A DNA stretch of 64,000 bases, from positions 11,732,501 to 11,796,500 of the forward strand of contig NW_024881313.1 of NCBI RefSeq assembly GCF_018691265.1, written 5' to 3'. The notes beneath the pieces are model-generated. The model was not told where the DNA came from. It was given only the letters and a program-made list of their open reading frames with translations, and ran no database searches. Made by a program: the position numbers and the translations under genes. Shown here in pieces: positions 38,901 through 53,900 of the stretch. Positions within the stretch are counted from its first letter, which is position 1, and every line of letters begins with the position of its first letter. Source of the stretch: Tyto alba. Taxonomy: Eukaryota > Chordata > Aves > Strigiformes > Tytonidae.

Positions 38901-41900
38901 CGAAGGTGCTTGTCTCTCAGGGATGATATGTATGACTGTATTTTGGAGTGGGACTGAACACAGTGAATGCTAGATGTCTCATTGAACGTCCTTCCTCCTG
39001 GGCCATGCATGCCAGGATGAATCCCAAACCACACTCCAAATGAATAAAGCTTGCTCAGTACTCACTTCACTAGGCTAAAAGTCTTCATAATTACAGTAAT
39101 AATAGAATCAGATTTATTATAAAATCATTTCAATGGTCTTCAGAGGATTTCAAATGAAGAGGCTAATCTGAGACTGTTAGAGAAAATAAGGACATCTTTC
39201 TCTTCATTGGCTCCAGGCATTATTTGGCTCCTTATCCAGCAGGTGGGCATGCAATCCTTACCCTACTCAGATGCTGTGGCCTACAGTCATAGTTACAAAA
39301 ATGTCAGTAGGGTCAGAACACCACTAAACATGTGCAATGAAATATAGAATATTCCTTTGGATTTCTGGCAACATATCCACTTTTTATGTTACTGGAAAGG
39401 CTGTTGGATATGCAGAATTTATGTATTTCTTCTTATGCCAATCAGGTTGAGACATATAGAGACATTTCCCTAAATTAAGGCTTCCCTATTCTCATTTTAG
39501 AAGTCCTGGACAAGAATAAAGTGCCACTTCCCATGTAATTACAAATGATGCACTGACTCCAGTACCTTCCTTAATGTGGATTTACACCAACCATCTTTAG
39601 TTCTGAGTTAATGCTTATGCAATTCAAAGAAGGCCCAAATTTGCTGACTCTGCTGGTCTTCCTGTGCATGGGCTGATCAGCTGCATAGTAATATATCAGA
39701 CTCTCTACGCATACATTGTCCAAGGAACTATTTTTTTTTGTGACTGGTGGTATTTTGTTGAAAGTTAACTGATCATCTTTTCTACCCAAGCAGTGTTGTT
39801 GAAAAGAAATCAAGGACTTGTTTAAGACAATGTCTTAGATTGTCTAGAAATATTAGTTGTGCTGACTTGATACCCAGAATGTGAAGCTAGTTGGTATAAG
39901 ATAATTTTGAGGCAATGGTCTTTAAGTAATCTATGCATAATTAAGATACTCGGTGAAGGACTTGGGAACTTTGGAAGGATGAGAACTGCCAGTTCCTTTT
40001 CTTCCCCTAATTATATTGTACTTAATGCTGTCAGAACAATTTAAATTAATAGAGAAGTCTGGTACCCTTCAAAACCACTGAGGATTTTCTCTTCTCTTAG
40101 GGAAACTGGATTCCCTACTTTGTGAAGAGTTGAAGCTCATTATAGGCAAAAAAGGAAAACACTCTTTTGTGTTAGGGACTGAGAAAGAGACTAGCTAATT
40201 TACAGTCTCTTCCCACTAGTAGTGATTTATAAACTTTTTTTCCAAGGACAAACTTCTTGCAAAAATGCCTCATGACAGCAAGGGAGATCCAAAAGGAAAA
40301 AACTGGATGCATTTTGTTTGACAGAAGTCATAGCATATTGTTTGTAGTAAAAGCTAAATAAATGTCATTTAAGTACCTATACTTCACTCTAATCATTCTT
40401 TCTTTTTATCTTTGGCTTTTCTTTTGGGTTCATGAAAATATTTTCTTCAGGCTCAGGTAAGAGTTTCTAAAATAAAGAGAGAACCTTAATATGTGCTTCC
40501 TGGTTATGCTCTAATGTTTATATTGTCTGTCCTTTTTTGCAATGTATGTTTGAGAAAATACATAGAACATTGTATAAATTAGTATATGAGATACTATTTC
40601 AAATCTTTATTCAAATCTAAACATAATACTAATGCTGGTACACAAATGTATTAGAATGATTTTAAGTATCCATGATGAAAAATAAAGTGAAACTATATAT
40701 ATTGGCATAATTTACCTTGAGCACACCTTTCTTTAGAAATACAAAAACCTCACAACTAATAACAGTGGAATGGAATAGTTGAGCAGAGATGTGAGGGACA
40801 GGAGTAAAATTTTAGCAGAATTTTATCAGCATTTTTCTAAAAGGTATACCTGTGACCTAGCCCAGTTACAGATTTTATACTACTGTTGATGTTATTGGTG
40901 GAAATGGCTTAGCATGGGCTTAGTGGCAGAGAAAACCAGGGAATCTCCCGTTAGAAGTCTTAGCTCCTGACTTTTTATTATTTCTGTAGTTTTATATCAA
41001 GTATTTTATCAATATTATTACAACAACCTCTAAATCAGCAAGTTTACATTTGTTATTCTTAACAAAAGAGCATTAACCTTCTTTTGCATGATCACTGTTG
41101 CATGTTTGTCTTACTCGTGTGCAACAAAACTGACACTTGATGTGGATTCCAGGTATATGAGGTAGTCCCTTGCCACAGTGACTGCAGCCAGTACGCATGG
41201 ATTACTGAGCCCTGGAGTGTCTGCAAGGTGACCAATGTGGACTTAAAAGAGAACTGTGGAGAAGGTGTTCAGACGAGGAAAGTCAGGTAAAACAGTATTG
41301 CTCCTTCTTCACTTTAGAGAACATTCACTTTCAGTCATGGCTGTATTTAATTTGTTGTAATTCTGTGTAATGTATCATGTTAAGTCCAGTCACAGTATAC
41401 TGGACCAGAACCTTGGCTGATATAAATCAGAATAGCTTCAGTGAGTGCAATATGGCTCTGTCTACTGGTTATGGATATAGACCTTTACTTCCTAGTTTAT
41501 AAACTAATGTATATTGTACTTATACTACTACAAACACTGTAATGTATGATTTTAATGCTTTTCTGAAAGGTGAAATTGCCCTCTTTCTATATGAAACCAT
41601 GATTTAAAAAACCCTTTTAAGTACATATGCACTTGGGAATAATAGTTAGACATATTACAGGAAAAAGTGGCAAAAGTAAATGAAGTGAAACAGAAAAATC
41701 CAGAAATCTGTTGGCTATTGAATCTGATCTAGGTATCTTCTATGCTTTCTCATCATCCTAGAGCTCTAATCAAAGGTTAATCAAAATTAGTCTCACATAG
41801 TGTGGTACAATATCAGGTAAAGCAGTACATGGAGTTTGAGTTGGTTGGGCTTTGTTTTGTTTTTTTTTAACAGCTAACCACAAAATGACACACAATTTGA

Positions 41901-44900
41901 GATTATAAATCTGAATAATAAAGCATAATGTGAATTCCAGTTTGAAGGTCCAAACTGAGAGCTGTATACAGTGTACTGCTAAATGTTCTGTTTAGTTTAG
42001 AAACTGGCACATTTATATGATCTTGCTCACAATAGCACTGTGTCCTCAATGTAACACCATTTATTTCAAGATGATCAAAGTCTTAATCTTGCTTGATCAG
42101 TTAGAAAGACTATGCATAACTGTTCTCACACAGTAGCATCTAAACAAATTCCCCTAAAAATACTCTTTCAAAGGCCTCCAATATGAAAAATCAAAATTAA
42201 TCGGTGTTTATGTTGAAAAATAGACTTTAACACTATCATCAAAGATAAAGAAAGAGTTTTCAGCCCTTTAAGACTAAAAACCTCTAACTTTTCATTTTTT
42301 ATCACATAATGCTATTAAAGTACTAATGCCACAAAGCTAGTATATGCTCATGCTGTATCTCTTGTGTTTGCTTTAGAACAGAGAGTGTTTCAAAGATTAG
42401 TTTAGTCAGATAATGTAAGATACCTGTAAAAAAATTAATGTGGTCAAATGGAAGAGTCTCCAAATATTTCTCTGTGTGTGAAATATCCTATTGATATGAG
42501 CTTTTCACTTGCGATTTGGGAAAATAGATGCAACCACCTTAATTTGAATGATCCTAGGCATGTACTAGTTGGTCTTCTGCCGACAGGTGGAAGGGGTAAG
42601 GTAACAGCAGATGCTACAGCATTGGAAATACTGTGGAATGAAGACTGCCATCTTCAGCTCTACGAAACCAAACATATTCATTTCTCATCTTAACTGGGCC
42701 TCCATCTGCTAATTTAATATAATGGTAATTTAAAAGCATCTGTGTAAATTAGGGATTAATACTAAGAATGTAAAATTTTAAAAGTTTTAATACTTCTAGA
42801 TTTAAAATTATCAGTCAAAGCATGCACAAAATAGGTCTAAACTATAGATGTTTTGCATTATTTTGGCCTAGAAATAAGCTAATGTCAAGTAAATCACCTG
42901 CCCAGAAACTCTCAGCAAATCACTGATAGAGACTCTCTAAGTTCTGTGCATTTATATGACTGTCATCTGTAAAAATGATTATTTTTGACTCTTCAGATTT
43001 TCCTGGATATTCACAGATCAATACTTAGTTCTGTTATTTTTATTACTTCATGATTGTTATTGGCTTACAAAATGTAAAAATGCTTCAGAATAGTGTGGAA
43101 AACAGTTACTGTACAAAGTCCACGGCAAATGCAGTTTACGTGCAGTTCCTTTTTCCAGGTGCATGCTAAATACTGTGGATGGTCCTTCTGACACTGTAGA
43201 GGACTATCTGTGTGATCCTGAAGAGATGCCACTTGGTGCTAGAAAATGCACATTACCATGTCCTGAAGACTGTGTTATGTCTGAATGGGGATCATGGTCT
43301 CGATGTTCTTTGGTAAGAAGTATACTGAAGTGTAACATGTATACTTTAAAAATGTATACATGACACATTGTGCAAAGATAACGACTTGAGCAGTGATTAC
43401 ACGTTTAAATATCTATTTTTACTGTCATCTTTAGGGTTGCTGATAGCTGGTTGCAAATAAAGTGTATCAGTATTTTCCATTAAGTGAAATTGTTCCAGAC
43501 CACAAAATATAATGTTGCCTGTGGTCATTCTTCATTGTGGGGTGGGTTCTGTGTGGAAGAATGGCTTTGGCGGTGGCTTGTGAGTCTGTCTGAGTCTAGC
43601 TGTGAGCCTCTCCATAGAAGTGCAGTCACTGTACTAAAAATGTCACTATCCTGGAACGAACAAAGTGTGTAGACCATGACTAAACATAGAAAGATAATTT
43701 TGGGTCTTGTCTCCCCTTCCTGACAGCAATTTCAAAAAGAAATGTCAAAAAAAACAGACCAAACATAAAAAAGTGTTTCAGGACCTCTGAGTATTTGGGC
43801 TTTGGTGCACTACATTATAGCATTTGGAAAGTGAGCATCTCAATATCCAGTTTATGAGTAAAATAATTCCAAAGCACTAGTAATGAAATATGAACTAGTT
43901 AGGAAAGTACTGAGTTGTTACGAAGTTAGAGGATATTTCACCTTGAGTGGTACCAAGGTGAAAGAGCAGACCAAATTCTCTCTGAAATAACAAGGAAATG
44001 ATTTAACTTACACAACAGCATGAGCCCATTCTTTTACATTTGTATTTTGTGAAAGGATCACTTGAAATATTGTTATAATGTTGCATGGAAAGGTATCAGG
44101 GCGCTGAAATATGAAAGCTGTTTCCAATCTCCCTTTCAAGCCATGCAATGGAAGTAGTGTCCGCGAAAGGTCAGCTGAATCCCTGAGACAACCAGATGAT
44201 GGAAAGTCTTGTCCTGCTGCCACTGAGACAGAAGTCTGCACTTTGAACAAAAACTGCTATCACTATGACTACAATGTGACAGGTATTTGTGGTGTTATGC
44301 TCTAGTGACAGCCTGGGACTATGGCTTACTTCCATTCACCTTACAGGACAGACCTTTTAGCTTTCTGTTCATATCCAGAGGGAGCTGTGGAGCTTGTATT
44401 GAAAACTGGTTCAGGCCACTTGATCCAGATAAAATATTACTGGAGGCTTTGCAACTTTTGTGAAGTGTGCATGCTGTTACTCCAGGAAATTTATTTCTCC
44501 TGTCATTTTGTGGTTTGCTCAAAATCTATGTAGATGTAACCAAATATGAACTTTTTAAGGACACATCATGGCACTGACTCTTTACAGTAAATGTTGCTTT
44601 TCCCCCAAAATGTGCAGGAGCTGGGCTCCATGAGCCTTTGCATGTGTAAAAGTTGCTTGTGAGGATTATTTTAGACCATCCAAATTAGAATTAGGTGGGA
44701 GATTGGATCATTATGAGCTTTATCTAAAATGTCTGCTATGCTAATGAATTCTTTATTTCCAGACTGGAGCACATGTCAGCTCAGTGAGAAGGCTGTCTGT
44801 GGTAACGGTATCAAAACACGGATGCTCGATTGTGTTCGCAGTGATGGAAAATCAGTTGACCTGAAATACTGTGAAGAGGTGAGTAGGTACCTCTGAGTAA

Positions 44901-47900
44901 GCTCCATTCTAGTGGTGCTAATTAATGCTGAGCCAGCTGCGCTATACGGCATGTAACCCATCTTCACCAGATGTTTTGCAACACTATTCATGGATTGTTA
45001 AGTACCTCTGAAATGAACTGTTCCATCAACAGTGATTTTTATACAATTTCCTTCAGTTACTTTTAAGTGCCTCCGTGAACGTATGCTAATTATTATGTCC
45101 TGAAGGAAATGACTTAGAAACAATAATTAATAAAGTAGAATAAAAATAATAAATCTTAATCAGAATACTAATCATCATTCTAATTTGATACAATTTCTGC
45201 GTGGAGCCTTGGACAGCTGCCAGTATCAATCATTTACTCAGTGTGTTGGAAAATATTTCTCACGTGCCCTTCTGCAGCTGGTCTGAATGCTGGCTTCTTG
45301 TATCCAGCTGTGCAATGCAAAAGATACCCCAGCTAGTGTGAAAAAATGGGCAGCATGGATACAATATTAAATAGGAACATATACGGAGAACTAACTAGCA
45401 GATAGGAGCCCTTAAATTTTGAAAGAGCCATTTTGCAAATGTTCAAACTAACTTCAAATTTGATAACACTGGTTTTCTGACACTTTGTGTGTTGGTCTTA
45501 ATATTTTCACTTGCATGCAGACAGTAATATGAAGGGCACTGAGAAGACAAGTGATACATTACTACATGCATTTCTGATGGGAAGTAGCTGACCTTGTTTC
45601 AGCTGCCATTCCCCCACCACCTTGACATCAGAAGAAAAATCACTTTCAATGGAGGACTAATGCGGACTGGCCTCCACAGCAGCTTTGGTACCAACACCTT
45701 TTCTGTTAGTCCTTCCCTGGCTGGTAGCTGCTCTTCAGGATGTGCCTATAGAGAAGAGTCTCATCAGAAGTGGAAGGAGTCAGGAAACTCATCATGTACT
45801 TTGGACTATAGTTTTGTAATGGTGTATCTGACCCAATTAGGCTTCTCCAACCCCCCTCCAACATCCTGGATTCCTGAATCTGTAAGTTCTTAGCAAAGGC
45901 AGGAGGTTTCAGCTGAGGCTGGCATCCTACTTTTTTCCCAAGTTCCTACTTCACACATAGCTCTTGGGTTTATAATCATATCTAATAATTTGATCATTTA
46001 TGTCTCAGGAAGAAACTCAGGATCTAACTACCTACTAGCAAGTTTCTGTGAAGTTAATAGAGGAATGCATTAATGTATTCTGTTAATGTTTTAAAGCATT
46101 AAAAGAAACAAAATTTGGCTCTTGGGTTTATTGTAAGACTGCTATACTGATTAATTCATACCAAAACATGATATAAAATGTCTATCCCACATGAATATTT
46201 TAATAGGAAAAAAATATGCTTTATTAGATTTTAAGGGAAATGTGTTTCTTTTACCATAAAGCCAAGAAATTAGTCCTGTGGTTAACCAAAGATTTTGAGC
46301 AACATCTAGAACAAATGATTACATTTTATACTGAAATCTCATTGCAGAAAAGCTCTGGAGCTTTCCTGCATTTAAGAAATTAATGTTTACTATTCAGAGA
46401 AATAATTAGGACAACAAGATAATATTTCAAAACCTACTTGCTGTAAATGACTGACCAACAGACATGACTGTAGTGGGGTCCTGGCTTTAACAGCAACCAC
46501 TGTGATACAGTTTTATTTGCAGTTTTGATTTGCTAGACCATATAGAGATATATCCTCCTGTAGAAAGCTTTGCTGCACTCCCCAGTCATATTGTTAAAGA
46601 TTCTATTTCTTGAATTATGGATGTGCAAGCAGTGGTACAAGGTCAAAAGCTGATCCAATAACTGTAAGGAATAAAACCTGTTAACCTGATTAACAGGAAA
46701 GCCAAGCTGTTCAGAATGTATCAGACTCTTCGCTCTCAAGATGTGAAAGCCAACTCTGAACTTTCAGGTCATGATAGTATTCAATAAATTATCAAAATGT
46801 GAATGCATACTATGAACTTATTACTAATCTAATCACATATGATCCTTCAGGGTGTGTTGTGGGTTTTTTTTTTTCTGTGTTTTTGCATTATAAAGGCAGT
46901 GCAGAAAGATTAAATGAAGTTCAAACCAAGGTGCACGTGATTGCAAAAGTAGATGGGAAGAGAAAGATTAAATAATTTTGTAATGGCTTAGCTAAGAGAA
47001 TTTCCCCTGGGCTATCATAAAACTTTATACTAGATGTGTGAATAAAAAAAAAGTTTTGTTTAACTTACGTGTAGATACATTTACAGAATTATGATTCTTA
47101 TTATTATATGCAAAGAAGAGAGATCAGAACAGCTAAACCTATCCTGATCCCTAAGAAATTAAGATGCCTGATTGCAGTGTTTGAGTTCCTATATAATATG
47201 TGGTTTAAGAAACTAATAAAAGCCATACATAAAAAAATCCCTTCACACTGTCTTTTGACTATCACCATCTCCAGGTATGAGCATCAGCATAGTTAAATAT
47301 TAACATTTCTTCTGAGCCACTGTGCTCTGGTTTCCTAATGGACCCATATGATCTTGTGTTTGTTTCAGTCAATCAGCTGAAGAAGCTAGCCAGTCATCCT
47401 GATTACTTCCAGGATAAATCAATTTCTAGAGCTTATTTCCAAGTCCTTTGTATGTTAGCATAGTCTCTTTCAAATTTTCAAGGCACAGCAATACTGGATT
47501 ACTTGGTCTCTAACTCTACAAAAATAGCACATAACAAGAACTCAGTTTGGCTTTTCCTTGGGTATTTGAAGATCAGATCACCTAAAGCAAGCTGGTCCTG
47601 GTAATTTTCATATTTATGGGCTTATTTATATTCATTTACCTTAAATTAAAGATCAGAAAAGGCTAGAAACCACAAGTTTTGTATGCATTAGAAAGCAAAC
47701 TTTTCTGATTTATTGTCAAATAGTCTGCTTGTCAGATTACATGATTAACCTCCAGCAGAGGTTAATCTGCATTGCCAAACATTCCTATAAACAAATACAG
47801 ATACTTTTGGTGGATCACAGGGTTTATAGATTATGCTGGTCTGGCAGCCTGCTGCTCCTGGCGTGTATAACCAGGAGTACAGCGCGCTCAGCAGTAGCTT

Positions 47901-50900
47901 TCAGTGTAAATCCTCCAGTGCTTACCGTTCTTAAATCAGAAACCACAATTCATCCAGAACAGAGGCTCTTTCAGGTAAGGGAGCTACTGAACACTTTTCC
48001 AAATGTTTTCTAAGACCTTCAAGGTGAATTGTAGTTCATCAATTGAAGGAAGGAGAGAGATGAGAAATGAATATGTGATTCATATAAAATTGCAGCCTGA
48101 CAATTGTTCCCCAAATCTATTTCAGCAGCACTTCAGTATCTAAGGCATGCAAATGGCAGATCACTGTGGGTAATCCAGCCTTCAGCTTCCTCCTCCTCAC
48201 CTTTAATATCTCTCTTGGGCTTTTCCTTCTCTAGCTGCCAAAGTCCAGCTGAGAAGACCAGTCTTGAAAAAGAGCAGTCATGTTTCTGTAATTGGCAGGA
48301 ATCAATTCAGCAGGCTTTAAAGCCTTTGCTTAGAAGATTTGACCCTAATATAGACTTCAAAGATGGGTCTCTAGTTTCCTAATTATCCGAACTCCAGATT
48401 ACCCAAAGGTTTCAGGTGTTGCCTGTGTGCTGGATAATCAAGGTTATACTGTACCACAGAGAAAAGCCAAGAACTCATTCTTTGATGTATAAAACAGAAC
48501 AGAGGTCTATAATCTCATTTGTCTCAATAAATGGCACTGCAAATGCAAATTGAAGACTTGGGGAGTCTATCAGGGTGAGACATTTCCAGTACTTGTGGTG
48601 GTTTATTTATGGAGGACATGCTAATGTTGTGCTTAATTATTGCTCTGTGCTTGCATTTAGTAGGAAATAGTGTTTTTATTTCCCTTTTAAAGTCTTAACT
48701 GCTGGTTTTATGTCATTAACCTTTCCAGTCGTTAAAATTAATAGGTTTTGAAATGTCTAGTTTGCCTTTTTTTTTTTTTTTTTAAACTATGTGGGGATTT
48801 TATCTGCTTAAGTGATATCCACAATCCCCTGCAATTTTGACAGGCCTCAATGATGATCAAGGTCCACTGGTGTGGGCCAATGAAGAAGACAGTCTTTTAT
48901 CCTGGGAAGCTGCAGATCTATTCATATTGTCAGGATTGATTTTCTTTCACATTTTAGATCATATACACCATAATCTACCTGTCCTTTTAACTCATTCTGA
49001 AGATGTGCAGGCTGCAGGGATTATTATTGTCATGTTAATATTTTTGCCATCAGTTTTATTCCATCGTGCATTGTATATTCTCACGTGTGTCAGTGAGAAT
49101 ATTTCTTTTCTTCCTTGGACAGGGAAAATCTGGAGCCTAGGAGTTTATTAGCTTTACAGGATCTAGACCAAAGGACTGTGTAGCCACTGTGCCTTCTCCC
49201 AACATGGCCATAAAACTCTTCCTTCCCTGTGGGGGTTCCATCATTTATTAGTGCTAGGTTGACTCCTGCCCAGAGAAGAGCTCAATACAGGATGTACTTT
49301 TGGGAAAACATGTGTCTGGTTATTTTCTGTGTTCCCTTCTCTCATACTGCTCCAACATTTGCAGCTTTTATTTTAGGGATGTTAGAGGATTCTGCTTTTT
49401 GCAAAGCTTTTCAGAAAAACATGCAAAGCTATGTTTTTTTAGGACAAAGCATTGTCAATGTTGTGACAATATTTTTGTACACAGTAGAATAAATAGCATA
49501 ATTTATATAATAAACTTACACACCATGTTAGGAAAAAAACAAGAGAGAGGCATAAGCAGATGCCCAAGGAAGAATAAAGAGACAGACATATCCAAATTTC
49601 CATCTACTCCTCTCTCAGCCTCCACCTGTTTTCAGCTCTTGATTTGCATTTGCCCAATGTGGTTTCTGTGTGTTTAAACCTTCATATTTCTGCATTACCT
49701 TGTTCAGTTTCTCTCGAGCTCCTGTAAACTTTTAGCATCTGCAACACCTTCTGACAAATAATCTGACTGGCCAATACATGTTCAGCCTTCTGCTTTTGTT
49801 AGTTTTGAACCTGGCTCCTAGCATCACTTGAATTCAGTTGTTAGTAGCTGTTGATAGTTCAGTATTTTTATATTCCTATTTCTAAATACTTTACTGATAC
49901 TTCATAAATTACTTTGTCCTTTACCAGTTGTATGAAGTAATACTGTAGGGATGAAGCCCTCCATTTATAGACTCTAATTTAGACAACATTTAATGAAAAT
50001 CAGATTTAAGCTTGTATTTAAAAATCAGTATATGTATTAAGACTGCCTTGAAGTGGGATTTTTAAATGTCCTAATTGCTCTACTTCTTATTTAGTAATGA
50101 CTTCATGCTTGCTTAAGGCTTTAGTTGTTTCAGATTCACCATGTTCAAAAGCATATCCCACACTGATGACACAGACCACATGTTACCTGCTGACCACTGA
50201 ATATTTCCTTTTAGCTTGGTTTGGAGAAGACATGGCAAATGAATACATCTTGTGTGGTGGAATGTCCTGTGAACTGTCAGCTCTCTGACTGGTCCCCTTG
50301 GTCTGAGTGCTCTCAAACATGTGGCCTTACAGGTCAGTATATACCTTTGACATATTTTAAAGACTGAACTTTTCTTTGATAAAAGCAATAATATCTATTT
50401 TTGCAGAACTAGAAAATGTAGATATCTAGGGAGAGTGATGGGAATCTAAATCAGCCCTATTCATGGAAATAAGATGCTTCAGTAAGACTGTATTCACTTG
50501 AAGATGTATCGATCAGGTTAAGTGAGGTGATTCCACTCCTCTGCTCTGCTCTCATGAGACCCCACCTGAAATACTCTGCTGAGCTTTGGGGGCCCCAGCG
50601 TAAGGACATGGACCTGTTGAAGTTGGTCCAGAGGAGGGCTACAAAGATGTTTGGGGGGCTGGATAACCTTCCTTATGAGGACAGACTGAGAGAGTTGGGG
50701 TTGTTCAGCCTGGAGAAGAGAAGGCTCCAGGGAGACCTTATAGTGGCTTTTCTGTACTTAAAGGGGGCTACAGGAAAGATGGGGAGGGACACTTTATCGG
50801 GGAGTGTAGGGATAGGATGATAGGTAATGGTTTAAAACTGAGAGAGGATAGACTTGGATTAGATGTAGGGAAGAAATTCTTTCCTGTGAGGGTGGTGAGG

Positions 50901-53900
50901 CACTGGCACAGGTTGCCCAGAGAAGCTGTGGCTGCCCCCTCCCTGGAAGGGTTCAAGGCCAGGTTGGATGGGGCTTTAAGCAAAAAGGTCTAGTGGAAGG
51001 TGTCCTTGCCTATGGCAGTGGGGTTGGCACTGGATGAACTTTAAGGTCCCTTCTAACCCAAACAGTTCTATGATTCTGTGATTTTAAGGTAATGAGAATT
51101 TGGCCCAGAATAGTTTCTGACTCTGGGAAAAAAAGTGAGATATGATGAATGATATTTTGAGATAAAAATAAACACTGATATCAATATTTGGTTTTTAGCT
51201 GATGGGGGAGGAAGACAAGGGTGAGATTTCTTCTTAGGTTGCATTAGTGGTGAGCTTAGAACAACTAAACTTGTAGAAGAGCACAGTGATTAAAACCAAC
51301 AAATTTACTCACTGCAGAATTCTGTATTTTTAAACACAGAACAAGGGCAGGGGAACAAGTTACTTTCACTGTCATCATAGTAATTTATTTTTTCCAAAAT
51401 GTTGCTAACCACTATCTAAGTTTTTTTTATATCAAATCTACCTCACAAAATGGATATCAAAGGCACATTCTAGTTATGGAGGAACTCTTGTTACTTATTT
51501 GCATTCATATGTCTCAGAATAAAGACCTGAAATTACCATTGTGCCAGGCAAGTAAGCTATACACACTACTGAAAGAGAGGGGTAGAAATCCATCTATGAA
51601 ACTTCTGGACGTTTCCATTGAATGGTTAGCAGTGTATGGAATCAAATTTCAACTGCTGGGCTCAGAGTAAAGGATTTTGCATCTTTTTGTGTTCTTTGGG
51701 GAGTGCACCATAGGGAAAGGTCTAGGCAAAACCATCTGAAAGCTCTGGCCACCTCAGGATCCCAAGAGAAAGGCCAATGAATTTTTTAACTGTAACAGTT
51801 AATCAGTTGATACTGCAGTATCTAAGTAATAATGTTTCAGTTCTTTGAGCTTCTCTCAAAGCACGACTTCTACATTCAAATAATCTACACTTCTATGTTC
51901 AAAATAATCCTTATAGAGTGAGAATTGAAGTAACAGCTGTACTGAAGGCTTAAATATGTTGCCAGATTTTCTGTTACAATTTTCTGTTTATATACAAGAC
52001 CTGAACAATTGACATGATATTTTTCTGAATGAGAAGTATTGTTGCTATGCTTTTTCAAAATGTGAAGGCAGGTCACTATCTGAAATCTCTGTGCTTTCAA
52101 AATATAGAATGCATTTGTAGAAGTGAGAAAATTTATTTTAAATAGTAATGTAAAACAGCTTTCAAATTTTCAATATTTTTAACGGATGATGTCAAGCTCA
52201 CATGTAAGCCTTGAAGCTGTAATTTTCCTATTAGGCAGGGAGTGGGAAGTAACTGCTGTTTTTCAATAAGTAAGAACAATCTAATAAACGCAGTGACCAC
52301 AAAGCTGGACCGCATTTGTGCACCCATGCAAATACCCATAAAGTTGAGAAAAAATTCTGTATGTAAGAATTCCGCTCTTGCTGTTCTTTGGGTTTTTTTG
52401 TCCCGTACTTTTCAATAAAATCCTTTTTCTCCTGTGACATCTCAGTTGGGGCAGCTGTGAATCCAAGCATGATGAGGCTCCACTTGGAAAACATCTTTCT
52501 AGCTAGCTGCAGTGAACACAGCTGTCTGGGAGATTAATACAGTTCTGCCTCGTGGCTTATGTAGCTTGCTCTCAACAAAAGATTCATGTCATGATCATTA
52601 GGGTGTCCAGTTCCAAATGCATCAGAGTAAAATTTGGAATTCAAGATGAATTGTTTTGGCCAGCTAACACCAGGTGTTATGTAGGTAAATCTTAGTTTAT
52701 TATAATCCTCAGTATACAAATGTAAATATATACATCTTATATCTTGGTTCATATATTTATCTATACATAAATTAAAACACCACAGCTGCATTGGTTTTGT
52801 GGAAACATCTGTGAGGTGACAACTCTAGAGCAGCCACTTTATCACTACTTCTGGCACAAACAAATTTTTTTTATTATATTGTACAACCTCTTTGTAATGA
52901 AGCGTAATGGTCTAATGTCCACTGCAAGACAAATGAAGCAAGAGTTGCCGAAAAGATAAAAATGTTTTCCTCTTTCTGCTCATATAAGTATTTGAAATAG
53001 AAACTGCATCTCATGATTGTGTGCTACTCATGATTGAAGAGAAGATTAATGTTTGGCAACCCTATTGTATTTTAATTTTCTTTGGGCCTGAGGGAAGAAT
53101 CTTCCAACTCCTGCAAAATTTGCATGTCATGTTATTCAGACAATGAGGGAAAGTTGCAAGCTGTTCTTGGTTGATGGAATCAGACAATCATAGGACACAA
53201 GATTCTATATTAACTCAGAGAAAAACAGAACATGTTAGTCTCTTCTAACAGCAAACTCCAGATGAGGAGCCAGAATCTCCACTGAAGTGTCACAAACATA
53301 CCATCCTGTTCAGAAAGAGTATTTTTCCCCAGGCTTCTGAACTAGGGAATTACTAATTTTGTTTGCTGTTATAGGAGCAATCTGAAATCCTAATCAGACA
53401 TCCTCCTGCACTTCTTGCAGTACAAATAAATGATAGAATATAAAGTGTGTGACTTGGAAAATATAAATCTCCATAGCAGACAAGAGCCAACAGATCTGCT
53501 TCACAATCCAGTTTATCAAATATGGAAAAAAATTACTTTATTCAAATACAGTGCTTTTCACCAAAATAGAACCATCTTGAGGAATATATCAGTCTAATCA
53601 CTTTGTTGTTAGTTATATTGCTGCTTCTTATTTACAGGAAAAATGATCAGACGAAGGACCATAAATCAGCCTTTTCAGGGTGATGGGAGGCCTTGTCCTT
53701 CTCAGATGGAGCAATTCAAACCCTGCCCAGTAAAACCTTGTTATCGATGGAAATACGGTCAATGGTCTGCATGCAAAGTAGAGGTAAAAGCCATATAGGA
53801 CTCTGAAGGTATGGAGCTTGTATATCTAGGCATATTTGTGATATGCTCAGATACCTGCTTCATAACACTGTAAACAATTTACTTTCACTTCTCTTCTACA

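Noticed and set aside
50527..50820. 97-codon + strand open frame next to exon 12
   Set aside because: It is CR1 ORF2 sequence in a 5'-truncated LINE fragment.
52231..52494. 87-codon antisense open frame with a Lys/Glu-rich start
   Set aside because: It looked a little protein-like (SQEKKDFIEKYG), but I recognise no family, and there are no splice partners or poly(A) context.
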